NCBI RefSeq assembly: GCF_023204835.1
Contig: NZ_CP096270.1
Location: 2,356,001-2,420,000 of the forward strand
From: Salinarchaeum laminariae
GTDB lineage: Archaea; Halobacteriota; Halobacteria; Halobacteriales; Salinarchaeaceae
Direction: 5' to 3'
Length of the DNA: 64,000 nt
The notes under the pieces are model-generated. The model worked only from the letters and a program-made list of their open reading frames with translations, ran no database searches and was not told the DNA's origin. Of this stretch, positions 18,225 through 26,836 are shown piece after piece (position 1 is the stretch's first letter; the number at the start of each line of letters is the position of its first letter). The translations under genes were made by a program, and so were the position numbers.

Positions 18225-18935
18225 TCACGCACGCGTGAGCGAGTAGTAGACTGACAGGAGTCCGCCAACCTGTGAGAGCGAGGCTGCGAGCAGCGATCCG
18301 GCGTCGCTTGCACCGAGTACCGGCCCGATACCGAACGCCGCAATCGTCGGAACTACAGTCAGGAACAAGATCCCCATCGCGAGAAACGCCATCGGTGCAC
18401 TGTCGTTTCGGCGGTACCCCCTGTAGGCCAGCCACGTCACGTAGCTCCCGACCAGCGGTGTGACACTGTACGCGATCCACACCAGGTGATCTATCGTGAT
18501 GACTGTTGTAGCGATCACGAGCGGGAGGATCGTCGCTCGCTCTCGTCTGACACGTCGACGCGTCCGTGCCGGCGTTCTGACAGCCACGACGATAGCCAAC
18601 AACCCGGCGAGTTCCGAGGAGGTCGCAGCGAGGATACGGAGCCGCGTGGCGTCACCGACCATCGTCGGTATGGCGATGCGGATCACCGTCGGTACCGTCG
18701 TCACGAGCAGAAGTCCAACGGCGATCGCGAGCATCGATCGGTCGCCCGACCCACGATAGCCAACGTAGAGCCGATAGGCGATCCCGATCGAAAGTACTGC
18801 AGCGACGACGAAGGTTACGAGTACGAGCCCCACCAGCAGCGCGGAGCCGCCTTCGGCCTGTGTCGCCTGGAGGGGAATGGCCGCACTTCCTCCAGCCACG
18901 GGCGTGACCGAGGACGCGATTTCGTTCCCCATCAT
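18225..18935 (-). CDS. Polytopic membrane protein with internal duplication (DUF7521-like)
   Basis: 236 aa with about seven hydrophobic segments. The sequence contains two related units: residues about 35-122 and 140-234. Both carry AYR-x-Y-x-GYR (AYRLYVGYRG / AYRGYRRND), a MLxxxxGxLxLTxVPT block (LLLVTTVPT / ILFLTVVPT), and a closing LxAxxSxxxGLL. Single units of this type occur as small proteins of about 90 residues next to winged-helix regulators in haloarchaea. Its start overlaps the stop of such a regulator (18932) by 4 bases, so the two are co-translated. A membrane sensor or anti-regulator is a guess only. Confidence 0.6.
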   Translation of the reverse strand: MMGNEIASSVTPVAGGSAAIPLQATQAEGGSALLVGLVLVTFVVAAVLSIGIAYRLYVGYRGSGDRSMLAIAVGLLLVTTVPTVIRIAIPTMVGDATRLRILAATSSELAGLLAIVVAVRTPARTRRRVRRERATILPLVIATTVITIDHLVWIAYSVTPLVGSYVTWLAYRGYRRNDSAPMAFLAMGILFLTVVPTIAAFGIGPVLGASDAGSLLAASLSQVGGLLSVYYSLTRA

Positions 18936-19285
18936 CGGAGCCCCTCGTAGAGTTCGGTGAACCGATCGGCTGGATCGCGTTCCCGTTCGACGATCTCGAT
19001 TACGACGCCGTCGCCGTCGATCTCTACGCTGACGCGCTCGACGCTGGCGAGATAGGTCTTGTAGTGGTGGCCGTCGGGATCGAGCGCCTGCTGAGCCTCG
19101 ACCAGATCGTGTTCTCCGAGTCGGTCGAGGCGACGGTAGATCGTGGGTTCGGACGCGTCGCAGATGTCCGCGAGCTCGCCGGCGGATTTGGCCTCACCGC
19201 TGATCGCCACCAGAATCCGCCTGGCGTACTCATCGTCGAGAAGCGAGAGGACCGCCCGTTCCCACTCCGTCGCCACCGCTGCCAT
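18932..19285 (-). CDS. Winged helix-turn-helix transcriptional regulator
   Basis: 117 aa. N-terminal ArsR-like winged helix: LDDEYARRILVAIS, SAGELADICDASEPTIYRRL (recognition helix) and LDRLGEHDLVEAQQ. The C-terminal half (VEIDGDGVVIEIVERERDPADRFTELY) is the domain typical of haloarchaeal regulators of this type. There are no metal-binding cysteines. It is the first gene of a two-gene unit with the duplicated membrane protein (ATGA overlap), suggesting that the membrane protein modulates the regulator. It is divergent from cofE with 138 bases between, so cofE is a possible target. Confidence 0.8.
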   Translation of the reverse strand: MAAVATEWERAVLSLLDDEYARRILVAISGEAKSAGELADICDASEPTIYRRLDRLGEHDLVEAQQALDPDGHHYKTYLASVERVSVEIDGDGVVIEIVERERDPADRFTELYEGLR

Positions 19286-19423
19286 CGAATGCGACCAGTG
19301 TCTGGGCCAGACAAAAAGCCCCCGACACGTCCTGGTCGTAGGGGTTGCGTCTTTGCTCGCAGCTCTCGTAGAGCCGTCACCGGTAGCGGATACCTTTTCA
19401 CGTCCGGCGCCGACCCCGCTGGT

Positions 19424-20191
19424 ATGAACGCGATCGGGATAGAGGGGCTACCGGAGGTCCGCCCCGGAGACGACGTCGCGGCGCTGATCGAGGAGCGTAC
19501 GACGCTCCGCGACGACGACGTCGTCTGCGTCGCGAGCACGATCGTCTCCAAGGCGGAGGATCGTGCGTTCGACCTCTCCGCCTTTCCCGCGAGCGAGCGG
19601 GCGCGATCGATCGCAGACCGGCTCGAAGCGATTTCGGGCGAGGAGAAGGACCCACGCTTCGCACAGGCCGTCATCGAAGAGAGCGACGAACTCGTCCTCG
19701 AGGCGCCTTTCATCCTCGCGGCAACGACGTTCGGCCACGTGGCGCCCAACGCCGGTATCGATCGATCGAACGTCCCCGACGACGACCTGCTACTCCTTCC
19801 AGAGGCCCCTAGTGCAAGCGCTGCGCGCATCCGCTCGAACCTCGACGCCGACGTGGGCGTCGTGGTGACTGACACCTGTGGTCGCTGTTTCCGACACGGC
19901 CAGACCGGCGTCGCGATCGGCTACGATGGCATTTCCGCCACGCGCGACTGGCGCGGCGAGACCGATCGGGATGGACACGAACTCGAAGTAACCAACGAAT
20001 CGATCGTCGACGAGCTCGCTGGAACGGCGAATCTGATCACCGGGGAGGGCGACGATGGCATTCCGATCGTCGTGGTCCGAGACTTCGAGTTCGGCGCTCA
20101 CGACGGCAGCGAGAACCTCTTTCGAGACGTGGACGACGACCTCGTTCGGGATGCCTTGCGGGACTGGAGTTTCGAGGGGGGTTCTACGTGA
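19424..20191 (+). CDS. cofE: Coenzyme F420-0:L-glutamate ligase
   Basis: 255 aa from ATG 19424. CofE/FbiB family: VRPGDDVAALI, VVCVASTIVSKAEDR, RFAQAVIEESDE, HVAPNAGIDRSNVP, VVVTDTCGRCFRHGQTGVAIG and LITGEGDDGIPIVVVRDF. It adds glutamates to F420-0 in a GTP-dependent reaction. A TATA-like GGATACC lies about 32 bases upstream. The stop overlaps the GTG start of the F420-dependent reductase gene, coupling the last step of cofactor synthesis to a user of the cofactor. Confidence 0.95.
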   Translation: MNAIGIEGLPEVRPGDDVAALIEERTTLRDDDVVCVASTIVSKAEDRAFDLSAFPASERARSIADRLEAISGEEKDPRFAQAVIEESDELVLEAPFILAATTFGHVAPNAGIDRSNVPDDDLLLLPEAPSASAARIRSNLDADVGVVVTDTCGRCFRHGQTGVAIGYDGISATRDWRGETDRDGHELEVTNESIVDELAGTANLITGEGDDGIPIVVVRDFEFGAHDGSENLFRDVDDDLVRDALRDWSFEGGST

Positions 20192-21183
20192 CGCACACAA
20201 CTGCAGGCCCAGCCGGCATCGAACTGACGCCGGAGCATCCGATCGAGCGGGTCGCAGAACTGGCGAGCCACGCCGAGGACGCTGGGTTCGACTCGGTATT
20301 CGTCGCGAACCACTACTTCAACCGCGACCCGTTCACTGCGCTGGCCCGGATTGCCACCGCGACCGACACGATCGGCGTGGGAACTGCTGGGGCGAACCCC
20401 TACGACACGCATCCCGTCGCGCTCGCATCGCGGATGGCGACGCTACAGGAGTCGAGTGCGGGCCGTGCCATTTTCGGTATCGGACCTGGCGACGCGTCCG
20501 CGCTGAACTCGCTGGGGATCGACCGCGAGCGACCACTTCGCCGGGTCCTCGAGACCGTGCAGGTCGCCAGAGACCTCTGGAACGGCGAGCGCGTGAGCGT
20601 GAACGGAACGTTCGAGGCCGCCGACGCCGGTCTGGAGTACGACGTCGAGCCGCTCCCGGCCTACGTCGCCGCACAGGGGCCCGACATGCTTCGCATGGGG
20701 GCAAAATACGGCGACGGGCTCCTCGTGAACGCCGCACACCCGGAGGATCTGTCGTGGGCTCGTGACCGCGTCGAGGAAGGAAAATCCCAGCGACAGGACG
20801 ACGTCGATCCCGAGATGCTGGCGTACGCGAGCGTCTCGATCGCTCGGGACGGAACCGCTGCCCGCGAGCTCGCCCGGCGACCGGTCGCGTTCATCGCGGC
20901 CGGGGCAGAGCAACCAGTGCTCGATCGCCACGGCCTGGAGACGGATCGGGCGGACCGGATCGGCGCAGCACTCGAACGCGGGGACTTCGAACGCGCGTTC
21001 GACGCCGTTTCACCGGCTATGATCGACGCGCTGTCGGTCGCTGGAACGCCCGAAGACGTCGCCGACCGGCTCGAAGCCATCGTCGAGGTAGTCGACGGGG
21101 TCGTCGTTGGCTCCCCGCTTGGTCCCGATCTTGAGAACGCGATCGATCTCGCCGCGGACGCCGTCGAACGGGCGATGCAGTAG
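20188..21183 (+). CDS. mer: F420-dependent 5,10-methylenetetrahydromethanopterin reductase-like protein
   Basis: 331 aa, GTG start overlapping the cofE stop (GTGA). Luciferase-like TIM barrel of the Mer family: HAEDAGFDSVFVANHY, IGVGTAGANPYDTHPVALAS, GRAIFGIGPGD, and VYVAAQGP-type active-site strands (AYVAAQGPDMLRMG). Mer reduces the methylene group of a C1-carrying pterin using reduced F420. Haloarchaea use folate-type C1 carriers, so the actual substrate may be methylene-tetrahydrofolate; sequence alone cannot decide. The coupling with cofE supports F420 use. Confidence 0.85.
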   Translation: MTHTTAGPAGIELTPEHPIERVAELASHAEDAGFDSVFVANHYFNRDPFTALARIATATDTIGVGTAGANPYDTHPVALASRMATLQESSAGRAIFGIGPGDASALNSLGIDRERPLRRVLETVQVARDLWNGERVSVNGTFEAADAGLEYDVEPLPAYVAAQGPDMLRMGAKYGDGLLVNAAHPEDLSWARDRVEEGKSQRQDDVDPEMLAYASVSIARDGTAARELARRPVAFIAAGAEQPVLDRHGLETDRADRIGAALERGDFERAFDAVSPAMIDALSVAGTPEDVADRLEAIVEVVDGVVVGSPLGPDLENAIDLAADAVERAMQ

Positions 21184-21238
21184 CTCTTTTGCGGTCGCTT
21201 CTCAGTCTGGAAGTGAAACAGCATGAGTAGAACCAGAT

Positions 21239-21421
21239 TCAGTCCAGTGGCGTCGCGATGGACTCCAGCAGGGCACCGATCGTCAGGAACCCAACGACGC
21301 CGACGGTGACGGTCAACAGGAGTACTCCGACGAGCAATATCGGTGCGGCAAGCGGATCGGTCACAACGATATCACCGAGCAGTTCGAACGGATCGGTCGT
21401 CTGATCGAATCGAAGGGCCAT
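21239..21421 (-). CDS. Small membrane protein
   Basis: 60 aa from ATG 21421. N-terminal polar part (MALRFDQTTDPFELLGDI) then two short or one long hydrophobic stretch (PILLVGVLLLTVTVGVVGFLTIGALL). No charged residues interrupt the hydrophobic region. It converges on mer and faces the acidic-tailed gene across 279 bases. Codon usage and length suggest a real small gene, but the function is unknown. An upstream in-frame ATG (21457) would add 12 residues that look non-coding. Confidence 0.55.
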   Translation of the reverse strand: MALRFDQTTDPFELLGDIVVTDPLAAPILLVGVLLLTVTVGVVGFLTIGALLESIATPLD

Positions 21422-21660
21422 AGTCCAGAGACGACCAGCACACGTTTTGTATGGCATCCGATACCTGAGCTTCGGCCGTCAGCTGGGGTTGCAGCCATAG
21501 TTGCTAGATTAAAAGTGGCCCCGCTCCACCGGTCACGTTTTGCTTTCACTCTCATCGTTTGCAACGTTCGTTCCTCTATCTGCGTTTCGAGGACACTGGA
21601 GGCCGCGAGCGTCGGCCGCCAATCATGTTCGGCTTCTATCGAACAGTATGGTGGTCAAAA

Positions 21661-21670
21661 GTTATATTCG
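21661..21670 (+). promoter_or_regulatory. TATA box upstream of the acidic-tailed gene
   Basis: GTTATATTCG preceded by an A-rich stretch, centred about 36 bases before the ATG at 21701; implies a leader of about 10 bases. Confidence 0.5.
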
Positions 21671-21700
21671 TCCGGCCCGACTGCTCAACACATAGAGCAT

Positions 21701-22927
21701 ATGCCCGAGCGGTCGTCATCCGAACGCATCGAGGAGTACGTTGCCGTTCTCCGTGGAATTGGGCTGACCGAGTCGGCCATCGCCGACGCCCACGGAGACC
21801 GCGAGCGACCGGAACGTTCGCTAGATGCGTATCTGACAGACGTGTTACCGGGCACCGAAAACGCCGAGCTTCACGATCAGCTCGGCGACGCCATCGCCGC
21901 GTCGGCACGAGGCATCGACGCACCCGCCGAATACTGGAACCACGCTCCCGAAGTTCACCTCGACGAACTGCTCGCGCCCTACGGCTGTTCGATCACGATT
22001 CAGCCCTCGAAGTGGGCCGATACCCTCGCCGAGGGCAAGTTCGTCGTCCGGCTGACCGACGCCCAGGGGACCGAGTTCTGGACCAGATTCGACTACCCCG
22101 ACAGTGAGCTGGGCTCGGACAACTACCCTGCGCTGCTCCACCACGTCGAAGAGCAGCTACTCGCACCTGCAGGGCTCCGAATCGTTCGTCTCGTCGCTCC
22201 ACGCGGCCGCTGGCGGTTCGCGATGATGAGCGTCGACCAGCTTGCGGCGCTCGAAAAGCGGTACGGCGACCGGCTGCGGATCTTCGGCGCGCCGATACTC
22301 GCGGCCGACCAGCCTCCGGCCTTCGCAAACGAGCAACCACCAGTTCCGTCCTGGTACGATCCGAGCGACGAGTCCGACGAGGCGGACGAGTCCGACATCT
22401 CTCTCGACGTGCCGGCGACGGAGTCACTCGACGACCTCGAACCCACCGACGCCGATCTCGGTTTCGACGTCGATGACTCGCCGGAGTCGATTCTCGACTC
22501 CGTCGAAGGCGACGATGCTGGCTCTGGCACCACAGCAGCGGCCGCAGGCGAAGACGTCGAAGCGAGCGACGATCAGGTGCAGTCCGTTTTCGGCGACCTC
22601 TCCGACGTCTCACTCGAACCAGAAGATCCGGATCCGGAAGCGACTAGCAACGCCGGTGGCGGCACACTCGCGATCGACGGCGGGGCCGCGGCGGCGACTG
22701 ATGCCGACGATCCGATGGACGATCTGTTCGACGAACTAAAACGTGACATCGCCGATACCGAGCCTGAAACGGGGGAGAATGCCGACGCAGGCCGCGAGGC
22801 CAACGTCGCGGATCTCGTCGAAAGCGTCGAGGAGGGATCGCCCCAGGGCGAGGAGCGCGACGACGTTCCGCAGGATGCGGCCGACCTCACGGCCTCGGAA
22901 CTGTTCTCGAGTCTCGGCGACGAGTGA
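21701..22927 (+). CDS. Haloarchaeal protein of unknown function with long acidic tail
   Basis: 408 aa from ATG 21701. A folded N-terminal part (about residues 1-215) includes SIADAHGDRERPERSL-like helices, SITIQPSKWADTLAEGKFVVRL and VRLVAPRGRWRFAMMSV. Then comes an Asp/Glu-rich low-complexity region (about 220-345) with scattered hydrophobic motifs such as SDISLDVP and FGDLSDVSLEPED. The C-terminus has amphipathic pieces (DPMDDLFDELKRDIADTE, DLTASELFSSLGDE) that look like short linear binding motifs. I do not recognise the family. The tail resembles in style the acidic linker of CheA in this window. Neighbour: a PhiH1-like regulator, convergent. Confidence 0.7.
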   Translation: MPERSSSERIEEYVAVLRGIGLTESAIADAHGDRERPERSLDAYLTDVLPGTENAELHDQLGDAIAASARGIDAPAEYWNHAPEVHLDELLAPYGCSITIQPSKWADTLAEGKFVVRLTDAQGTEFWTRFDYPDSELGSDNYPALLHHVEEQLLAPAGLRIVRLVAPRGRWRFAMMSVDQLAALEKRYGDRLRIFGAPILAADQPPAFANEQPPVPSWYDPSDESDEADESDISLDVPATESLDDLEPTDADLGFDVDDSPESILDSVEGDDAGSGTTAAAAGEDVEASDDQVQSVFGDLSDVSLEPEDPDPEATSNAGGGTLAIDGGAAAATDADDPMDDLFDELKRDIADTEPETGENADAGREANVADLVESVEEGSPQGEERDDVPQDAADLTASELFSSLGDE

Positions 22928-22990
22928 GCCGACACCTGCGGTTGAGGAACGAGTCCTACTGAAAACTGCTGATACGTGAGGGGCGATAGA

Positions 22991-23347
22991 TCAGTCTTCG
23001 TCAGTGGCTTCGTCGCCGTCGCCACCGCGGACCGCCGCTTCCGCCGTCGCTGCACTCGCGCTCTGTGAGTCGGCGCGTCGATCGACGAGTGCGTCAAAAT
23101 CGTCTGCAGCATCGTACTGGTCTCGGAGCTGTAGAGTGACGCGACCCCGCTCGGTGATCTCGTAGAGCCCTGACCGATCCGCAGGCCCGATCTTGCGGAC
23201 GAGACCGTAGTCGTCGAGCACGGGAAGGCGATTGTTGACATTTTTCCGACTCTTGCCTGTGATCTCTGCTACGTTCGGAGCGACGTTCCTGCCGTAGGAG
23301 TGGAGCGCTTCCAGCACCAGGAAGTCAGTTGGTTGCCTCAGTCGCAC
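22991..23347 (-). CDS. Winged-helix regulator, PhiH1 repressor-like
   Basis: 118 aa with GTG start at 23347. Winged helix at residues 1-75: DFLVLEALHSYGRNVAPNVAEITGKSRKNVNNRL (sensor and recognition helices), LDDYGLVRKIGPADRSGLYEITERG (wing). The acidic Ala-rich tail (SQSASAATAEAAVRG) is disordered. This pattern matches the PhiH1-like repressor group common in haloarchaeal chromosomes and does not by itself indicate a prophage; no phage genes surround it. A TATA-like ATATTTAC lies about 32 bases upstream. Confidence 0.75.
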   Translation of the reverse strand: MRLRQPTDFLVLEALHSYGRNVAPNVAEITGKSRKNVNNRLPVLDDYGLVRKIGPADRSGLYEITERGRVTLQLRDQYDAADDFDALVDRRADSQSASAATAEAAVRGGDGDEATDED

Positions 23348-23546
23348 AATTGGAGTCTAATACGCGTCGAGTGAGTAAATATCCTTGCCTTCGCCACGGC
23401 GACTGCCTCCGGCGTCTCTACTTGCGGTTTTCGCATCCCAAGGTGTGGCACAGCGGACCCCAATATCGTGGATCTGATTGGAGTAACCGGCCCCTACTCC
23501 AGAGGAAATTGCCAACGGTAATCTTATTAACCTCCGGGCCAAAGTC

Positions 23547-23729
23547 GTGATCGGGCCGGCGAACTGGCCGCGCCCACCCCTCTCCCCCACGATGCCGGAT
23601 CCAACCACAGAAGACGTTGCCGACGCAGGTGACTGCCCCCGGGTCCCACCCAGCCCGGGCAACGTCACGTTTTTCGTACACGATACGGCGCGATCGATTC
23701 ATCAGTTTACAGCGGGTGACGCTCAGTGA
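23547..23729 (+). CDS. Possible small protein overlapping the histidine kinase-like gene
   Basis: 60 aa from GTG 23547, or 45 aa from ATG 23592 (MPDPTTEDVADAGDCP). The stop overlaps the GTG start of the next gene by 4 bases (GTGA), the coupling style used throughout this window, and a good TATA box (CTTATTAA) lies at 23524-23531. The middle is acidic as in haloarchaeal proteins, and the last part (NVTFFVHDTARSIHQFTAGD) looks structured. No family recognised. Could be a leader that couples translation or simply an open frame; conservation would decide. Confidence 0.35.
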   Translation: MIGPANWPRPPLSPTMPDPTTEDVADAGDCPRVPPSPGNVTFFVHDTARSIHQFTAGDAQ

Positions 23730-24766
23730 GCGACGCAAGTAGCAACGAACAGGCTACGGTTCGCCCTGGGCCGTCGATCGGAGGTTCGGCAGCGCTGTTC
23801 GAGCACGCCCCGCAACCCCTTGCCGCGGTTCGGAGTGCCGAAACACCCAGGATCGAGGTCGTCAACCGGGCGTATCTCGAGCAGTTCGACGGCCGATGCG
23901 TCTCAGACACCGAGCAGGGATCTTTCGGTCGCCAGACGCGCCTCTCCGATACCGAGCGCGAGGTCGCAGGGACAGCCATCGGCGGCGTTTCGACCCAGAC
24001 CGTCACGACCAAACGGACGCCCGCCGGCCACCGCCAGTTTTCGGTTCGTGGCATTCCCGCTCCGGGGGCCGACGTCGCCGCCTATCTTCAGTTTCGAGAC
24101 GTCACGGCCCGGCGAGTGCGCGATCAGCAGCTTTCCGTCCTACGACGCGTCCTCCGCCACGACCTTCGAAACGATCTAACCGTGTTGCTCGGCTACGCCG
24201 AAACCATCGCCGAATCGTCCGACGATCCGCGGTCCCGTGAGCAGGCGGCCATGATCGTCGAGGCTGCATCTGATCTCCGGGGTGTTGCAACGTCTGCAGG
24301 ACGGATGCAGTCCGTGACCGAGACGGCAACCGCGACGAAACTCGGGAACGCGACGACCCGCGTCAGACGATCAATCTCGGCGTCCCTTTCCGGGGAGTTC
24401 CAGATCGCTGGGACCGTTCCGACGGTATCCGTCGATCGCCGTACTGGGGTCGCCGTCGAAGAGCTCTGTCGAACGCTGTCGGACCACGGCGACGCGACGT
24501 ACATCCGCCTCGATCCACAGGTATCGAACGAGTGCGTGACTGTCACCCTCGAGACCGACGGCCAACTCTGTGAGCAACAGCGGGCGGCTCTGGAAGGACT
24601 GGACGAGACGAAACTTCGGCATGCCACAGGGATCTCGCCCTGGATCGCTCGCTGGGCCGTCCGGGCCGCTGGTGGGCAACTCCGGATCGACGACGATGCT
24701 GCGAGTCGGATCCACGTTACGGTTCCAATCGTCGAGGGCGGCTCGACGCCTCCGGCAGACGACTGA
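23726..24766 (+). CDS. Histidine kinase-like protein with degenerate ATPase domain
   Basis: 346 aa, GTG start. A PAS-like N-terminal domain (about 20-130: LFEHAPQPLAAVRSAETPRI ... YLQFRDVTARR) precedes a canonical haloarchaeal H-box, RRVLRHDLRNDLTVLLGYAE, with the phosphoacceptor at about H145. The HATPase part retains the overall layout, but the N-box (usually VENAVEHN) is TLSDHGDA, the G1 box (DNGPGIP) is ETDGQLCE, and the G2 box (GSGLGLW) is ATGISPW. ATP binding is therefore doubtful, while the phosphoacceptor helix is intact. It may be a phosphotransfer or dimerisation partner for another kinase. Confidence 0.75.
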   Translation: MSDASSNEQATVRPGPSIGGSAALFEHAPQPLAAVRSAETPRIEVVNRAYLEQFDGRCVSDTEQGSFGRQTRLSDTEREVAGTAIGGVSTQTVTTKRTPAGHRQFSVRGIPAPGADVAAYLQFRDVTARRVRDQQLSVLRRVLRHDLRNDLTVLLGYAETIAESSDDPRSREQAAMIVEAASDLRGVATSAGRMQSVTETATATKLGNATTRVRRSISASLSGEFQIAGTVPTVSVDRRTGVAVEELCRTLSDHGDATYIRLDPQVSNECVTVTLETDGQLCEQQRAALEGLDETKLRHATGISPWIARWAVRAAGGQLRIDDDAASRIHVTVPIVEGGSTPPADD

Positions 24767-24811
24767 GGTCTCGTCGCCGGGTTGAAACCGTCCCGTCGCA
24801 TCGAGCCCAGT

Positions 24812-25558
24812 ATGCGCGTCACGTTTCTGGGAACTGGGAGTGCGATGCCCACGGGCGACCGGTACCAGGCGGGAATCGTCGTCGAGGACGCTGGCAACCG
24901 AGTTCTCGTCGACTGTGGGAGCGGCGTCATCCATCGGCTCCAGAGCCACGGCCCAGGCTACGAAGCGATCGACACGGTGTTGTTGACTCACCATCATCTG
25001 GATCACATTTCGGATCTCCTCCCACTCTGCAACGCGCGATACCTCGCTGGGGAGGAGCACCTCACCGTCGTCGGTCCGGAGGGTACCGAGTCGCTGCTCG
25101 ACGACCTCTTCGAGGCTCACGAGCAGATGGACGACGAGATCGAGCTCACCGTCCGGGAGATCGGCCCGGGATCGACGACTGTCGCGGGATTCGACGTCGA
25201 GGCGCAGTGGACCCAGCACTCGATGCCCTGTCTGGCGTATCGGTTCGACGACCGATTCGCGTTCAGTGGGGATTCGGAAGCCATCGAGGAGCTCGCAACC
25301 TTCCTCGATGGGACGGCGGTCGTCGCTCACGACTGCTCGTTTCCCGATGGCATCGACGTCTCCAACCATCCGACGCCGTCACAGCTCGGAGAGACGCTCG
25401 CAACGGCCGACGCCGATATCGGTCGGCTCTATCTCACGCACCGGTATCCCCACGCGGACGGGCACGAAAAGGCGATGCTCGATTCCCTGACCGCTTCATA
25501 CGACGTCGACGCGCGCATGGCTCAGGACGGACTCTCCGTGACGATCGATCAACGATAG
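24812..25558 (+). CDS. Metallo-beta-lactamase-fold hydrolase, RNase Z-like
   Basis: 248 aa from ATG 24812. MRVTFLGTGSAMPTGDRYQ at the N-terminus and the zinc motif VLLTHHHLDHISDLLPL are typical of RNase Z/ElaC-type proteins; further ligands are in WTQHSMPCLAYRF, FAFSGDSE (Asp) and LTHRYPHADGHEK. Unlike tRNase Z it lacks an obvious exosite insertion, so it may be a phosphodiesterase or arylsulfatase-type hydrolase instead. It is 45 bases downstream of the kinase-like gene on the same strand and converges on pelA. Confidence 0.75.
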   Translation: MRVTFLGTGSAMPTGDRYQAGIVVEDAGNRVLVDCGSGVIHRLQSHGPGYEAIDTVLLTHHHLDHISDLLPLCNARYLAGEEHLTVVGPEGTESLLDDLFEAHEQMDDEIELTVREIGPGSTTVAGFDVEAQWTQHSMPCLAYRFDDRFAFSGDSEAIEELATFLDGTAVVAHDCSFPDGIDVSNHPTPSQLGETLATADADIGRLYLTHRYPHADGHEKAMLDSLTASYDVDARMAQDGLSVTIDQR

Positions 25559-25617
25559 CACGCTGGACGCACTGCAAGGACTCCAAACAGAGAACAGGGC
25601 GAGTATGGACGCGCCCG

Positions 25618-26685
25618 TTAGTCGATCCGATACCGGAGCAGCGCGGCGATGCCTCCGAGGTTGGCGAGCTGCTGGCCTGGATCGAACTCGCCGGAGAAGA
25701 CGACGACGTCGCCGCCCTGTTGCTCGACACGTTCGACGACGTGATCCGCGTCGATCGACCACTCGCCCTCACCGGCCCGCTCTATGCGCAACCGGTCGTC
25801 GAGTACGAGCAGTGTTTCGACGGCGCCGAACTCCGTCGCCTCCGCGACCGAATCGGGTCCGTATGAGACTGGCTCGTCACTCCCGATACGTGCGGTTAGT
25901 TCGTCGATGAGCGCTGCCTCCTCCGCGATGCGGGTCTCCTCCCGGAGCTCGTCGACTGCGCCGCGTTTGAGAACCTCGTGAACGCCCCGGTCGCCACCGG
26001 CGCTCGTGTCGACCGTTCGGATGCGCTCGGCGAGCTCGGCATCGTTGTTCTCGACGTATTTGAGTGCGTCCTGCTTGGTGAACCCCGGTCCAGCGAGAAC
26101 GATCGCATCGGCGTCCATCCGTCCGAGCACGGTCGCCAGTTCGTCGAACAACTCGTCGCGATCGCGCGCGAACTCACCCTTTCCCGTGGTCGAGGTGATC
26201 GTCGCGCGTTCTTCGGTGCCGTACGCCTCGACGGTGTAGACCGCGGCTTCGCCCTCCTCGACGGTCGCGATGGCGACGTCGGGCTGGTCGGTGGCAGCCT
26301 CGGCTTCTTCGATGCGCTCGATCTGATCCGCAGCGAAATGTTTCTCGATCTCGATCTCGTCGTGGACCTCGACGTTGAGCGTGTGGTGGAGTCCGAGCTG
26401 GTCCTCCCGGGAGCAGTCCGCGATCTCGCCGCCGATGCGCAGGCGGTTGGCGAACTTGTGGAACTCGACGGTGTCGACGGCGATCTCGACCCAGAGATGC
26501 TCGCGCTCGCCACCGGTGTCCCGGAGCTCCTCGTCGTCGCGAGTGATCCGCCGGTGGGTGTCGCCAGCGACCCGGTCGCCCGGCTCGACGACGTACTGGA
26601 GGTGCCAGAGGTCGTCCAGGCTGTCCGGAACGAGGGTGATCCGCTCGGCACCGCCCTCGACGTGATACCGGTCCTGGATTCGCAT
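25618..26685 (-). CDS. pelA: mRNA surveillance protein pelota
   Basis: 355 aa. Archaeal Pelota (Dom34) with three domains: an N-terminal Sm-like domain (to about 130, with [15 protein letters not shown] and RLRIGGEI), a central eRF1-like domain ([17 protein letters not shown]), and a C-terminal eRF1 domain 3 ([29 protein letters not shown]). It recognises stalled ribosomes and recruits ABCE1. Length is normal and no domain is lost. It is divergent from the DJ-1 gene with 151 bases between. Confidence 0.96.
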   Translation of the reverse strand: MRIQDRYHVEGGAERITLVPDSLDDLWHLQYVVEPGDRVAGDTHRRITRDDEELRDTGGEREHLWVEIAVDTVEFHKFANRLRIGGEIADCSREDQLGLHHTLNVEVHDEIEIEKHFAADQIERIEEAEAATDQPDVAIATVEEGEAAVYTVEAYGTEERATITSTTGKGEFARDRDELFDELATVLGRMDADAIVLAGPGFTKQDALKYVENNDAELAERIRTVDTSAGGDRGVHEVLKRGAVDELREETRIAEEAALIDELTARIGSDEPVSYGPDSVAEATEFGAVETLLVLDDRLRIERAGEGEWSIDADHVVERVEQQGGDVVVFSGEFDPGQQLANLGGIAALLRYRID

Positions 26686-26836
26686 ACATCGCGATCTGCC
26701 CCGGCCGGGGAAATGTCCTGCGTTCGCCCCGCACGGTCGACCGGTCGTCCGGTAGGACCCCAGTCAGTTCAGTAAAAATCTCGCGTAGCTGTGGGGTAGC
26801 ACCAGCGTTTTTCGGGAGCGAGCCGTAGTTCAGACG

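Noticed and set aside
22991-23347. Prophage remnant suggested by the PhiH1-like repressor
   Set aside because: No integrase, structural genes, attachment repeats or tRNA nearby; such repressor-like regulators are common chromosomal genes in haloarchaea.
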